A stretch of DNA of 64,000 nucleotides from contig CAWETE010000010.1 of the NCBI GenBank assembly GCA_963811895.1, positions 124,001-188,000 of the forward strand, written 5' to 3'. The stretch is from DASSUW01 sp963811895 (GTDB lineage: Bacteria > Actinomycetota > Thermoleophilia > Solirubrobacterales > Solirubrobacteraceae). A program made the position numbers and the translations under genes. Shown here in pieces: positions 26,536 to 35,978 of this stretch (position 1 is the stretch's first letter; each line of letters starts with the position of its first letter). The notes below the pieces were generated by a model, which saw only the letters and a list, made by a program, of their open reading frames with translations, was not told the origin of the DNA and ran no database searches.

Positions 26536-28583
26536 CCCAGGCGCGGCAGCGCCCGGTCGAGCCAGTCCGGGATCCACCAGTTCGCGCGCCCGACGAGCTG
26601 CATCAGGGCGGGCACGAGCAGCATCCGGACGATCGTCGCGTCGACCAGGATCGCTGTCGCCATGCCGATGCCGAGCAGCTTGAGGAACGGCTCGGGGGAG
26701 CTGACGAAGGCGAGGAAGACGGCGACCATGATCGCCGCGGCGGCGGTGATCACGCGGGCGGTTCTCGCGAGCCCCTCGGCGACGGCCTTGGCGGTGTCGC
26801 CGTGCTTGAGGTACTCCTCGCGCACGCGGCTGAGCAGGAACACCTCGTAGTCCATGCTGAGGCCGAAGAGGATCGCGAACATCATCACGGGGATGAAGGG
26901 CGCGACCGGGGTGGCGGTGTCGATGCCGATCAGCTCTCCGGCCCAGGTGCCCTGCGCGAAGTAGGAGATCACGCCGTAGGCGGCGCCGACGCTGAGCAGG
27001 TTCATCACGCCGGCCTTGAGGGCGATCAGCGGTGAGCGGAACGCGGCGAGCAGGAGCAGGAAGCTCAGCCCGACGACGCCGGCGATGAACAGCGGGAGCC
27101 GGGCGGCGACCAGCTCGCTCTGGTCGACGAAGGCGGCGGTGGTGCCGCCGACCATCACGCCGGTCGGCAACTCATCCCGCAGGCGATGCACCAGGTCGGC
27201 ACTGTCCTGCGGCGCTGTCGTCGGGACCACGGTGAGCAGCGCGGCATCATTTGTCGCGTTGCGCTGCGGCTCGGACACGAAGGCGACGCCCTCGGTCTCG
27301 CGGATCGTCTTCGTTGCCTCGTCCAGCGCCTGCGGATCGTTCGACGCCAGCAGGAGCGGGCCGTTGGCGCCGGGGCCGAAGCCGCGGCTGATCATGTCGT
27401 AGGTGGTGCGGGTCGGCGTGCCCTCGCGGTCGTTGCCGGCGTCCGGGAAGCCGAGCCTGAGGTCGAGCACCGGCGCGCTCAGCACGAGCACGAGGGCGGA
27501 GGCGGCGATCAGCGCTGCCGCGGGGCGGCGCTGCACCATCCGGCTCCAGCGCGCGGCCGGCGTGTGGTCGCTGGTCAGCGAGCCGCGGCCGAGGCCGGGG
27601 ATGCGCAGCCGGTTCACCTTGTGGCCGGCGAAGGCCAGCAGCGCGGGCAGCAGCGTGACCGAGGCGGCCATCACCACGAGCACGGCGAGGCTGGTGGCCA
27701 GCGCGACGCCCTGCAGGTAGCTGACGCCCATGAGGAACAGGCCGTTGACGCTGATCAGCACGGTGGTGCCGGCGACCAGCACCGAGCGGCCGGCGGTCTC
27801 GACGGATTCTCGTATGGCCTCGCGGGGCGTGCTGGTCTCCAGCGCGGCGCGGAAGCGGGTGAGCACGAGCAGCGCGTAGTCGACGCCGACGCCGATGCCG
27901 ATCAGGCCGGCCACGGCGGGCGCGAAGTCGGGCACGTCGACGAAGGCGGCGAGCACGGTGATGAGGCCGGCCGAGATGCCGAGGCCGAACAGCGCGACGG
28001 CGAGCGGCAGGCCGGCGGCGACGATCGAGCCGAACGCGATCAGCAGGATCACCGCGGCGGCCATCATGCCGATGCCCTCCGGGCTCCCGCCCTCCTCGGC
28101 GTTCTGGATCACCACGCCGCCGACCGCGATCTCCACGTCATCGGTGCTGCTCTGCTCCGCCAGCCGGATCAGCTCCTGCCCGGTCTCGGGCGGGACGTCC
28201 CAGCCGCGGCGGGTCAGCTGGAGCTGCGTCACCCCGATGGTGCCGTCGGGCGACACGCGGGCGCCCTCGGCATCTCCGATGCCGGGCACCTCTCGCGCCT
28301 CGGCGACGAAGCGGTCGATCGTGTCCTTGGCACCGGGCTGGTCGGCGCCCTCCCACGCAACGGTGACGAACTCACCACTGCGATCGAACTTCTGGTTCAG
28401 CAGCTGAGCCACTTCCTCCGACTCCGAGCCTCTGGTCCCGAAGTCGGCATCGGATTCGCCCGCGAGCATCGGGGCGAGAACGATCACCGCGGCCAGCGCG
28501 GCGATCCATGCGAGCACCATGCGCCCGCGGCGGCGGTATGCGAGGTCGGCCAACCGGCCGAGTCGAGTCGTTGGAGGCTTCAT
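26487..28583 (-). CDS. MMPL-family RND transporter
   Basis: This 698-aa membrane protein is an MMPL-type RND exporter, a family that moves lipids or drugs out of the cell. It has the first span MVLAWIAALAAVIVLAPML, a large extracytoplasmic loop (DADFGTRGSESEEVAQLLNQ), a block of spans at about 170-320 containing GIGVGVDYALLVLTRFRAAL, and a second half with FGLSMDYEVFLLSRVREEYL, the two paired D-Y signatures of the proton relay. A good ribosome site (GGAGG) precedes the ATG. It lies downstream of a two-component pair on the same strand. Its end overlaps the convergent EAL gene by 49 bp. Confidence 0.93.
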   Translation of the reverse strand: MKPPTTRLGRLADLAYRRRGRMVLAWIAALAAVIVLAPMLAGESDADFGTRGSESEEVAQLLNQKFDRSGEFVTVAWEGADQPGAKDTIDRFVAEAREVPGIGDAEGARVSPDGTIGVTQLQLTRRGWDVPPETGQELIRLAEQSSTDDVEIAVGGVVIQNAEEGGSPEGIGMMAAAVILLIAFGSIVAAGLPLAVALFGLGISAGLITVLAAFVDVPDFAPAVAGLIGIGVGVDYALLVLTRFRAALETSTPREAIRESVETAGRSVLVAGTTVLISVNGLFLMGVSYLQGVALATSLAVLVVMAASVTLLPALLAFAGHKVNRLRIPGLGRGSLTSDHTPAARWSRMVQRRPAAALIAASALVLVLSAPVLDLRLGFPDAGNDREGTPTRTTYDMISRGFGPGANGPLLLASNDPQALDEATKTIRETEGVAFVSEPQRNATNDAALLTVVPTTAPQDSADLVHRLRDELPTGVMVGGTTAAFVDQSELVAARLPLFIAGVVGLSFLLLLAAFRSPLIALKAGVMNLLSVGAAYGVISYFAQGTWAGELIGIDTATPVAPFIPVMMFAILFGLSMDYEVFLLSRVREEYLKHGDTAKAVAEGLARTARVITAAAAIMVAVFLAFVSSPEPFLKLLGIGMATAILVDATIVRMLLVPALMQLVGRANWWIPDWLDRALPRLGQAATAAPSGSGRPIR

Positions 28584-28653
28584 GCCTCCATCGTCGGCCC
28601 GCCTCCCCGATCCGTCATCGGCCCCCAGGCGGCTCTTCCACTACGCCCCCCAC

Positions 28654-28746
28654 CGTACAAGGGGGGTCTGACCCCCTTACCTGCGTTGCCGGCGGCGATT
28701 TGGCTCTACAGCGCGCAGCGACTAAGGGGGTCTGACCCCCCTTACG
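28654..28746. repeat. 93-bp element with inverted GGGGGTC-T-GACCCCC palindromes
   Basis: Two copies of GGGGGTCTGACCCCC, at 28662-28676 and 28726-28740, lie at the ends of a 93-bp unit. Each is itself palindromic, and with their flanks (GTACAAGG and CCTTACG) they are inverted relative to each other. The 43-bp core between them is not symmetric. The unit sits in the gap between a response regulator and an MMPL gene, like a REP/MITE-type element or a double terminator. Confidence 0.65.
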
Positions 28747-28748
28747 TG

Positions 28749-29420
28749 TCAGGCGGCGCCGCGGCCGGGGCTGACGAGGCCGGCCTCGTAGGCGAAGACG
28801 ACCAGCTGGGCGCGGTCGCGCGCGCCGAGCTTGAGCATCGCCCGGCTCACGTGGGTTCGGGCTGTGGCGGGGGAGATGACGAGGTGCTCGGCGATCTCCT
28901 GGTTGGAGAGTCCGGTGCCGACCAGCGCGACGATCTCGCGCTCGCGCTCGGTCAGCTCGTCGAGGCCGGCCAGCGCGGGCGCGTTCGGCTTCGGGCCGCT
29001 GGCAAATGCCTCGACGACTCGGCGGGTGACGCTGGGGGAGAGCAGCGAGTCGCCGTTGGCGACCACGCGGACGGCACGGAGCAGCTCGACGGGCTCCTCG
29101 TCCTTGAGCAGGAAGCCGGAGGCGCCGACGCGCAGCGCCTCGAACACGTACTCGTCGATCTCGAAGGTGGTGAGCACGAGCACCTTGACGTCGGCGAGCG
29201 CCGGGTCGGCGGCGATCCGGCGTGTGGCCTCGAGGCCGTCCATCTTCGGCATGCGGATGTCCATCAGCACCACGTCGGGCTTCGTGTCGGAGACCGTGGC
29301 GACGGCGGCCTCGCCGTCGGCGGCTTCGCCGACCACCTCGAGGTCGTCCTGAGCCTCGAGCAGCGCGCGCAGGCCGCCGCGCACGAGCGCCTGGTCGTCG
29401 ACGAGGACGACGCGGGTCAT
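28749..29420 (-). CDS. NarL-family response regulator
   Basis: This 223-aa protein has a receiver domain (VVLVDDQALVRGGLRALLEA with the acidic pocket, phospho-Asp in DVVLMDIRMPKMDG at about 54, Lys in GFLLKDEEPVE) and a C-terminal LuxR helix-turn-helix (LDELTEREREIVALVGTGLS, NQEIAEHLVISPATARTHVS). Its start overlaps the kinase stop (ATGA), so the pair is cotranscribed. The downstream MMPL transporter gene is a plausible target. Confidence 0.93.
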   Translation of the reverse strand: MTRVVLVDDQALVRGGLRALLEAQDDLEVVGEAADGEAAVATVSDTKPDVVLMDIRMPKMDGLEATRRIAADPALADVKVLVLTTFEIDEYVFEALRVGASGFLLKDEEPVELLRAVRVVANGDSLLSPSVTRRVVEAFASGPKPNAPALAGLDELTEREREIVALVGTGLSNQEIAEHLVISPATARTHVSRAMLKLGARDRAQLVVFAYEAGLVSPGRGAA

Positions 29421-30493
29421 CGTGCCGGGAGCAGCGCCTGGACGCGGAAGCCGCCGTCGGGCGCGCTGCCCGCGCTGAAGCTGCCCCCGAGCGCGGCGGC
29501 GCGCTCGCGCATGCCGGTCAGCCCGTTGCCCTCGGCCGTGCCGGGCTCTGCGCCCTGACCGTTGTCCGAGACCTCGATCTCGACGGCGCCATCGGTCGCG
29601 GCCACGCGCACACGCGCGGCGGCGTCCGGGCCGGCGTGGCGGACGACGTTGGTCAGCGACTCCTGCACGATCCGGTACGCGGCGCCGCCCACCACCTCCG
29701 GCACCGGCTGCTCGTCGAGCTCGAGGTCGATGTTGAGACCGGCCGCTCGCATGTCCTCGACCAGGCTGTTGACCTGCGCAAGGTCGGGGGTCGGGGCGCG
29801 CTCGGCGCCGTCGTCGGCGCGCAGCACGCCGAGCATGGCGCTCACCTCGGCCAGCGCCTCCTTGCTGAGGCGGCGGATCGTGGCCATCGACTCGCGCGCC
29901 TTCGGCTCGCGCTCGTCGAGCAGGTGCTCGGCGACGCCGGCCTGCAGGGCGATGGTGGCCAGGCTGTGGCCGACCACGTCGTGCACGTCGCGCGCGATCC
30001 GCAGCCGCTCCTCGGCCACGCGCCGGCGTGCCTCCTCCTCGCGGCTGCGCTCGGCGAACTCGGCGCGCGCCTCGGTGGTGCGCTGCTGCTCGCGCCGCAG
30101 CCGCACGGCCTCGCCGAACAGCGCCGTGCCGACGAACCAGACGGCGGCGAAGCCGAACAGGTGCAGCGCCCAGCCGTAGACGGCGAACTGGACGGCGATC
30201 AGCGCGGCGCCGCCGGCGAAGGCGACCGGCATCAGGCTCCGCCGCTGGGCCACCATGGCCAGCGCGGAGGCGAAGGCGACGACGTAGATCGGTCCGCCCG
30301 GGTAGTCGAGCGCCGCGTAGACGATCGTGGCACTGATCGCGACCAGGAACTGCTCGAGCGGGTGCGAGCGCCGCAAGGCGAGCGAGAGGCCGGTGACGAG
30401 GCACAGGGCGAGGGCCACGGCGTCGATCGACTTGCTGTCGGCGTCGGCCGCCTGCTGCGAGGTGACGAGCACGAGCGCGACGCCGAGCACCAC
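29417..30493 (-). CDS. NarL-type sensor histidine kinase
   Basis: This 358-aa kinase has four to five N-terminal membrane spans, a HisKA_3 dimerisation segment with the phospho-His in RIARDVHDVVGHSLATIALQ, and a HATPase domain (YRIVQESLTNVVRHAG, IEVSDNGQGAEPG, GNGLTGMRERAAALGG). It is the partner of the response regulator it overlaps. The annotated start is GTG 30493; the open frame continues upstream without a better start codon, so the true N-terminus is uncertain. Confidence 0.9.
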   Translation of the reverse strand: MVLGVALVLVTSQQAADADSKSIDAVALALCLVTGLSLALRRSHPLEQFLVAISATIVYAALDYPGGPIYVVAFASALAMVAQRRSLMPVAFAGGAALIAVQFAVYGWALHLFGFAAVWFVGTALFGEAVRLRREQQRTTEARAEFAERSREEEARRRVAEERLRIARDVHDVVGHSLATIALQAGVAEHLLDEREPKARESMATIRRLSKEALAEVSAMLGVLRADDGAERAPTPDLAQVNSLVEDMRAAGLNIDLELDEQPVPEVVGGAAYRIVQESLTNVVRHAGPDAAARVRVAATDGAVEIEVSDNGQGAEPGTAEGNGLTGMRERAAALGGSFSAGSAPDGGFRVQALLPAR

Positions 30494-30615
30494 GCCGGTG
30501 ACGACGGGGATGAGCGCTGGACGAGTCGGTCGCGGGCCATGGCTCTGCCCAGGGTAGGTCCGCGTTGCGGCGTTCGCATCCGTCCGGGAGCGACAGCCGA
30601 CTACGTCACGGAACG

Positions 30616-30630
30616 TATGCTGCGGCGTCC
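30616..30630 (+). promoter_or_regulatory. Probable leaderless promoter -10
   Basis: TATGCT (30616-30621) ends nine bases before the ATG at 30631 of the O-methyltransferase gene. It fits the TANNNT actinobacterial -10 pattern seen before several genes in this window. Confidence 0.45.
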
Positions 30631-31275
30631 ATGGCCCGGATGAAGACGCAGGTCACGCAGGAGCTCGCCGACTACCTGGCACTCCATGCGCGGCAGGACG
30701 AGGTCCTCGCGCGCGTGGAGCGCGACACGGCCGAGCTGCCGATGGCCATGATGGCCACCACGCCCGACGAAGCGGCGCTCCTGGAGATGCTCGCCCGGCT
30801 GATTGGCGCGCGGAATGCCTTGGAGATCGGCACGTTCACGGGCTACGGAGCGATCTCGATCGCGCGCGGTCTGGCCGAGGGCGGCACCTTGACCTGCCTC
30901 GAGGTCTCCGAGGAGTTCGCCGAGATCGCCCGTCGCAACATCGACTTCGCCGGTTTGACCGACCGCGTCGAGATCCGCCTCGGCCCGGCCGACGAGGCGC
31001 TGCGGGCGATGCCCGAGGAGCCCACCTTCGACTACGTCTTCATCGACGCCGACAAGAAGGGCTATCCGACGTACTACGACCTCGTCGTGCCTCGGTTGGT
31101 GTCGGGCGGGTTGCTCCTGCTCGACAACGTGTTCCTCGGAGGCGACGTGGTCACGCCGCACGACGAGCGCACGCGGATCATGCACGAGCTCAACGACCGC
31201 GTGACCGCGGACGAGCGCGTCGACAGCGTGATGATCCATGTCGCCGACGGGCTCACGCTCGTGCGCAAGCGCTAG
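30631..31275 (+). CDS. SAM-dependent O-methyltransferase
   Basis: This 214-aa protein matches the catechol/caffeoyl-CoA O-methyltransferase-like family (methyltransf_3). The SAM site is ALEIGTFTGYGAISIARGL (about 55-73), with acidic residues in LTCLEVSEEFAEIA, and the metal-binding motif FDYVFIDADKKGYPTYY (about 132-148) is intact with LLLLDNVFLGG. The length is normal. Methylation of a small hydroxylated compound is expected; the substrate is unknown. Its stop overlaps that of the convergent MinD-like gene in CTAG. Confidence 0.92.
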   Translation: MARMKTQVTQELADYLALHARQDEVLARVERDTAELPMAMMATTPDEAALLEMLARLIGARNALEIGTFTGYGAISIARGLAEGGTLTCLEVSEEFAEIARRNIDFAGLTDRVEIRLGPADEALRAMPEEPTFDYVFIDADKKGYPTYYDLVVPRLVSGGLLLLDNVFLGGDVVTPHDERTRIMHELNDRVTADERVDSVMIHVADGLTLVRKR

Positions 31276-32126
31276 ACGAGCTGCTCGGCGACGGCGAGCC
31301 CGAGCCGCTTGATCGCCGTTCGGGTGGGGTGGCTCGTGGCCCCAAGCGAGTACGTGCGGCTCGCGAGCATTGAGGCGAGCTGGTGGTCATCCGGAATCGC
31401 CACCGCGCGGTACGGCCGATCTTCGCCGCGGGCGTAGCGGTGGCTGCGGTTGATGGCGACGGTGATCCGCTCGGGGTGACGGAGGTGCGCGCGAGCGTGG
31501 AGCGTCACGGCTGACGCCATGCTGTCCGGCGTGGTCACGAGCACGATCTGATCGGCTCGGTTCGCGACGAGCGTGGGCGTGGGCCCGATCACGCCGGCGC
31601 CCAGGTCGAGCACGATCGCCTCGTAGAAGCAGGACAGCAGGGCCAGGAGCTCGGCGCACCTGTCGGGGTCGAGGCCGTGGTCATGGCGGCCCGCGAGCAC
31701 GTGCAGCCCGGTCGACATCTTCGAGACGTAGGGGCCGAGCTCCGCCGCTGTGAGGAGCCGGTCGGCGTCGGCGAGGAGCTCCTCGATCCCTCGCTCGGCA
31801 CGCCGGCGTTCTGGCACGAGGTTGGCGAGCGTCCCGAAGCCGGGGCCGAGGTCGACGGCGATGGTGCGCAGCTTGAGGTGGGTGGCGAGAATGGTGCTCG
31901 CGGCAAACGCGCACGTCGTCTTGCCGACGCCACCAGTGGGGCTCATGAAGGCGACGACGTTCGCCCGCGTCACGCCGGGATGCGCCAGCAACCGCGTCTC
32001 GAGCTGCGCCTCCTCGATCTCCGCGCGGGAGACGGTCAGCCGCTGGGCGCGTCTCCGAGCGCGCGCGAGCGCTCCCTGCCGGGCCGGAAGCCCGTCGACG
32101 AGAGCGCCACGCGTGCGTTGGTTCAT
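31272..32126 (-). CDS. MinD/ParA-like P-loop ATPase
   Basis: This 284-aa protein is a SIMIBI-class ATPase resembling MinD, CpaE and FlhG. Its P-loop reads FMSPTGGVGKTTCAFAAS (about 83-100): the ATP-binding Lys is present, but the signature lysine that should precede GG is Thr. A second acidic motif, TIAVDLGPGFGTLANLVPER, and Walker B FYEAIVLDLGAGVIG follow. The N-terminal 70 residues are basic and helical. It starts inside the stop of the LysM gene and ends a five-gene leftward operon. It may position an envelope machine. Confidence 0.82.
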   Translation of the reverse strand: MNQRTRGALVDGLPARQGALARARRRAQRLTVSRAEIEEAQLETRLLAHPGVTRANVVAFMSPTGGVGKTTCAFAASTILATHLKLRTIAVDLGPGFGTLANLVPERRRAERGIEELLADADRLLTAAELGPYVSKMSTGLHVLAGRHDHGLDPDRCAELLALLSCFYEAIVLDLGAGVIGPTPTLVANRADQIVLVTTPDSMASAVTLHARAHLRHPERITVAINRSHRYARGEDRPYRAVAIPDDHQLASMLASRTYSLGATSHPTRTAIKRLGLAVAEQLV

Positions 32127-32998
32127 CGAAGCCGGAGGCGTGTGCCGGTGTACAGCAGGTCGGGGCTGCCCGAGGCGATCCGGTTCTCGTTGAGCTGCCA
32201 CAGACGGTCGACTTCGCGGGCGATCTGCGCCACGCCGGCCCGCTCGCCGAGCCGGTCGGTCGCGATCGACCACAGCGACTCGCCGCGCTGGACGACATGG
32301 ACCCGAGCGCCGGACGAGATTCGGACGACCGAGTTCTGGTTCGTGCCCGCCGCGACGCGGACCGTCACGGGGTTCGTCGTCGCCGGTGCCACGACGGGCG
32401 CCGGAGCGGCGATGACGCGAGGCGCGACGGCAGGCTTCGTGCGCTTCACCGTCCGCTCCCGCTTCGTGCGGTCGGCGGTGTCGACGTGGATGCCGTCCGA
32501 CGCGGCCGGCTCGGTCGTCGCCGTGGGATCCTCGGCTGGCGGAGCGGCGAGCGCGACCGGCTCCTCGGCGGCGGCCTGCTCGTCGACCGCGGCTTCGTCG
32601 AGCGGCTCCTCGGCAGGCACGCGCAGCGTCGCCTCCAACGGCCCGTCCTCGGGCTCTGGCACGACAGCCGCGGGCTCGTCGTCCAGCGGAGCCGCCCCGC
32701 CGTCGGTCCACCCGGTCGTCGTCTCGTCGATATCCGCAACCGTGTCCGGGCTCGCGACAACCTCGGCGGAGCCATCGACGTCCTGGTCAGGCCCCGCAGC
32801 CACCGCGGCCGCCGGCGCGCCGACACCCGAGAACACGAGCAGGCCGGCCGCGAGGGCCGCCTGCGTCCTCCGCGACACGATCTCGTCTCCCTCGAGCGAG
32901 CCGGCCAGCCGATCGCGACGGCAGACAGGACAGCTCGGGTGGAACGGCAGCCCGGAATGGTCCTCCGGGAGCCGTAGGTGAACACTCAGCGATGACAT
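32123..32998 (-). CDS. Membrane-anchored LysM-domain protein
   Basis: This 291-aa protein has a short cytoplasmic N-terminus with HPSCPVCRRDRLAG (a CxxC pair, possibly metal-binding), one membrane span (TQAALAAGLLVFSGVGAPAA), a long acidic Pro/Ala/Glu-rich extracellular linker (about 70-190), a basic segment, and a C-terminal LysM domain (VHVVQRGESLWSIATDRLGE to DLLYTGTRLRLR). LysM domains bind peptidoglycan, so it links membrane and wall. A strong ribosome site (GGAAGGAG) precedes the ATG. It is the fourth gene of the sigma-fusion operon. Confidence 0.87.
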   Translation of the reverse strand: MSSLSVHLRLPEDHSGLPFHPSCPVCRRDRLAGSLEGDEIVSRRTQAALAAGLLVFSGVGAPAAAVAAGPDQDVDGSAEVVASPDTVADIDETTTGWTDGGAAPLDDEPAAVVPEPEDGPLEATLRVPAEEPLDEAAVDEQAAAEEPVALAAPPAEDPTATTEPAASDGIHVDTADRTKRERTVKRTKPAVAPRVIAAPAPVVAPATTNPVTVRVAAGTNQNSVVRISSGARVHVVQRGESLWSIATDRLGERAGVAQIAREVDRLWQLNENRIASGSPDLLYTGTRLRLR

Positions 32999-33034
32999 CG
33001 CACTCCTTCCGTGTTGGCGTGATCTCGCATGGGG

Positions 33035-33661
33035 TCAGTTCCTGGGGTCGGTGACGCAGCGGAACGCCTTGGCGCCCGCTGCCGTGTCTCGGCGTAGTCG
33101 CCACGCTGCCGCCCTGGTCGGTGACGACGAGTGCGTCGACGTCCCCGGCCTCGCGGACGAGGGATAGACCTCGGCGGTGAGCTCGCCTCCCGGAGCTAGC
33201 TGGACGCCGCTGAGCGCCGCCCGCAGCTCCCCGTACGTCGGAAGCCGTCTTCCTGGGCTCCGGGTCGGCTCTGTGGTCGCGCACGCGGCCACCGCTGCGC
33301 CGTACGGAACGGCCGACCTTGGCGTTGTCTCCACACAGACATCAGCGATGAGGAACGTTCCCTCCGGGCACTTCAGAAGGAGGTCGGCCGCGGTCATCCC
33401 ACCGAGGCGGTCGGCCTCCCTTGCGTGCGGGACGCGCCCGAGGCGCGACTCGCGGATGCTGCGTCCCGTGAGGCCGTTGCGCTTGACGTCGCGGTCGCTC
33501 AGCGTCCGGTTGCGCACGTCGACGCCGCGCACGCTGTTGTTGGCGATGTCGCCGCTGTCGATCTGCAGCGCCGCATACGACGATCCGCCGAGCGCGATGA
33601 ACACCGCGACCGTCGCCATGACGTTGGCGTAGGTGAGTCGCTGGCGGAGTTGGTCAAGCAC
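33035..33661 (-). CDS. Exported protein with FIALGGSSYAA N-terminus (two compensating frame breaks)
   Basis: This protein of about 208 aa starts at a GTG preceded by AGAGGAG; upstream in-frame starts at 33703 and 33676 are less likely. The N-terminus TYANVMATVAVFIALGGSSY is a signal/anchor sequence shared by many thermoleophilian exported proteins, followed by the beta-helix-like SGDIANNSVRGVDVRNRTLS. A Cys-bearing C-terminal domain (CPEGTFLIADVCVETTPRS to AFRCVTDPRN) follows. Between about 33160 and 33085 the meaningful reading (GDVDALVVTDQGGSVATT) is in another frame, so a missing and an extra base cancel out. The function is unknown. Confidence 0.68.
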   Translation of the reverse strand: MLDQLRQRLTYANVMATVAVFIALGGSSYAALQIDSGDIANNSVRGVDVRNRTLSDRDVKRNGLTGRSIRESRLGRVPHAREADRLGGMTAADLLLKCPEGTFLIADVCVETTPRSAVPYGAAVAACATTEPTRSPGRRLPTYGELRAALSGVQLAPGGELTAEVYPSSARPGTSTHSSSPTRAAAWRLRRDTAAGAKAFRCVTDPRN

Positions 33662-33707
33662 GCGATCTCCTCTCATGGGTCCTGACCAATTCTCGTCATC
33701 CACGCGA

Positions 33708-35978
33708 TCACGTGCCCGACACCTGCACCGCGAGCGTCCGGGACACGCTCGTCTCGAAGGGATAGCCGGCTTCCTTCGGGAGCCGGACTCGGAACCGGTA
33801 GCGCTGGACTCCCCGGGTGCGCTCGAAGCGGTAGCGGCTCGACCAGCGCCCCAGCGCGTCGCTGCGCGTCGTGCGGAACGTCTGCCAGCGGTCGGTGAAC
33901 CGGACTTGGATCTCGACGAGCTTGCCGGCGGCGGGCACTGGCAGGCCCCGCACCCTTCCGCGGAACTTGATCGCCTGCCCGTTCCGGACGCGACTCCGGC
34001 TCACCTTGGCCGAGGTCGCCGCCGGCACGCGCAGCTTGAGCGTCGTCTGCGTCGGCAGAGCCTGCGATGAGCCCGCGTACGCGAGTCGCAGATCCTGCGA
34101 CCGAGCACCGATCACGGAGGTTCGGAACCGGCCGTTGGCATCCGTCGTGACGGTGTCGATGAGCTGCTCCGCGGCGAACAGCTGAACGCGCTGCGCCGGC
34201 GATCGCCCGGCCTTCATTGGTCGCCAGGCGACCAGCGATTGCCGCACGCTGCTCGTATCCCACAAGGGCAGCTGGACGTAGCACCACCATGGTTCCGCGC
34301 CGTCTGCCGGGTCTGCGGACGGTGCGCTCGAACCCGGCTTCGATGGACGCCGGCTTCCGCAGCGGGAGCGTGACCGCCATCGGCTGGCCGTCGCCACGGC
34401 GATCCTGTGTCGTCTGATTTCCGGCCCGGTCGCTCGCGTGAGCTCTGAGGAGGTACGCGCCCGGCGGGAGCGTCGCATCGTCGATGCGCGCCACGAGCCG
34501 ACCGTCATCGTGACCCGTGGGCAGGGGTTGCCACGCCGTGGTACCGGCAGGAGCGATGTCGATCGCGCCGCCGGCGACTCCCGACAGCGTCGTCTGTCGC
34601 GCGCGCGGCGACGAGCGTCGGGTCAGCGGGGTCCGGCGACTCGAACGCGAGCTTCGGCGGCTCCGGGTCGTATCGCAGGGTCACGGGAACCGAACGGTGG
34701 GCTTCGCTCTGGTTGCCTGCGGCATCCGTGCGCCAGACCGACAGCTTCCACTCGCCCGGACCCGGCACGGTCAAGGGCAACCGAGAGATGCCCGGCGCTG
34801 CCTGTGTGTCGTGGCTGCACGAGTTCGCTTCCTGCGCGTCGCACAGCTTGTAGTCGGCGGCGACGATGGGCGCACGGTCGCCTTCGTCGGGGTTCTCCCA
34901 GACTGCCGTCCAGGCGTTCTGGTTGCGCCATTGATCGCCGCCTTCGAGAGCGACGTCGACGCGGGCGGGCGCGGTGTTGTCGATCCGCGCGACGAGCGGC
35001 TCCGAGGAGGCCGTGTTCGACGCCGCGTCCTCGGCCTGCACCACGAGCTGCTGCGTTCCTTCAGCCAGACGACCCGTCTGCACGACGATCTGGCCCGGGC
35101 CATTCGGACACGGTTGCAGCGCGGTGAAATCGCCGCCCGGAGCAGTGACGAGACACGGCCTCGTGATGAGCGCGCTGTGCGACTCCGCCGATCACAGGCT
35201 TGGGCGCGCTCGACGCCGATGTTGTCCGAGGCCGTGTAGTTCAGCGGCTGATCCCTCGGACCCACGCGCCGGCGGCCAGCGGCGTGTCGCCGAGGATCTG
35301 CACGGTCGGCGCCTGTACGTCCTTGAAGAGAACTACGGCCTCGAGTGTGCGGACGAAGTTCGCGCTCTTTGCCGAGCACCAGTTCTGCTTGCCCTTACCC
35401 ATGCACTTGATTCGCTGGGTGATCGCCGTTGCCCCCGGGACGGAGATCTTCGTGTGCTTGGCTTGGGCGATTTGCGCGCGCCCGGTACGCGCGCAGTCGC
35501 GGTTGGCCTTGGCGTTGAGCAGCGTGATCGACTTGCTGCCCGGAACTGTCGCCCACGCCTGCATCGCGTAGCGGCAGTCCACACGCCGGAGCCGGGCGTC
35601 CCACGTGAACTCGAGCATCTCCGTGCCTGCCGGCGCGATGATGCTCACTGCGGCCGTCGAACCGGCCACGACGCGGCGCTTACCCGGGATGTTCTGGGTG
35701 ACGACGCCGCGTAGCCCGGCTCCGTGCTTGCCGCAGGCGTATCGGATCCTCATGCCCTTGTGGTTGGTGGAGGGCGTGAACGCGCTGACGCTGCGTCCTT
35801 GTGAGTCTGACCAGCAATTCGCCACGGCGTAAGTGCCGACCGCTCGCTCTTGCGCCACCGTCGTCGACGGGACGACGAACAGGAAGCACAGCGCAGCTGG
35901 GAGGAACAGGACGCGCAGCGTCGTCGACGCGACGACGCAGTAGAAGAGGGCGGTCAGGACGGCTTTGAGGCGGGACAT
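33708..35978 (-). CDS. Large exported Ig-like protein (four frame breaks)
   Basis: This protein of about 756 aa begins with a signal sequence (SRLKAVLTALFYCVVASTTL, then VLFLPAALCFLFVV). An N-terminal Cys-containing beta domain follows (ERAVGTYAVANCWSDSQGRS to SITLLNAKANRDC), then several Ig-like modules seen in LNYTASDNIGVERAQA, QQLVVQAEDAASNTASSEPL, WKLSVWRTDAAGNQSEAHRS and LLRAHASDRAGNQTT, and a C-terminal basic beta domain (IKFRGRVRGLPVPAAGKLVE to SVSRTLAVQVSGT). Frame changes at about 35250, 35100, 34600 and 34290 sum to zero. It shares one base with the sigma gene stop (TGATG). It is probably a cell-surface effector or ligand-binding protein. Confidence 0.65.

Noticed and set aside
33035..35978. 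Programmed frameshifting in the exported proteins
   Set aside because: There is no slippery heptamer at the breaks, shifts occur in both directions, and unrelated genes across the window show the same kind of break, so sequence error is simpler.
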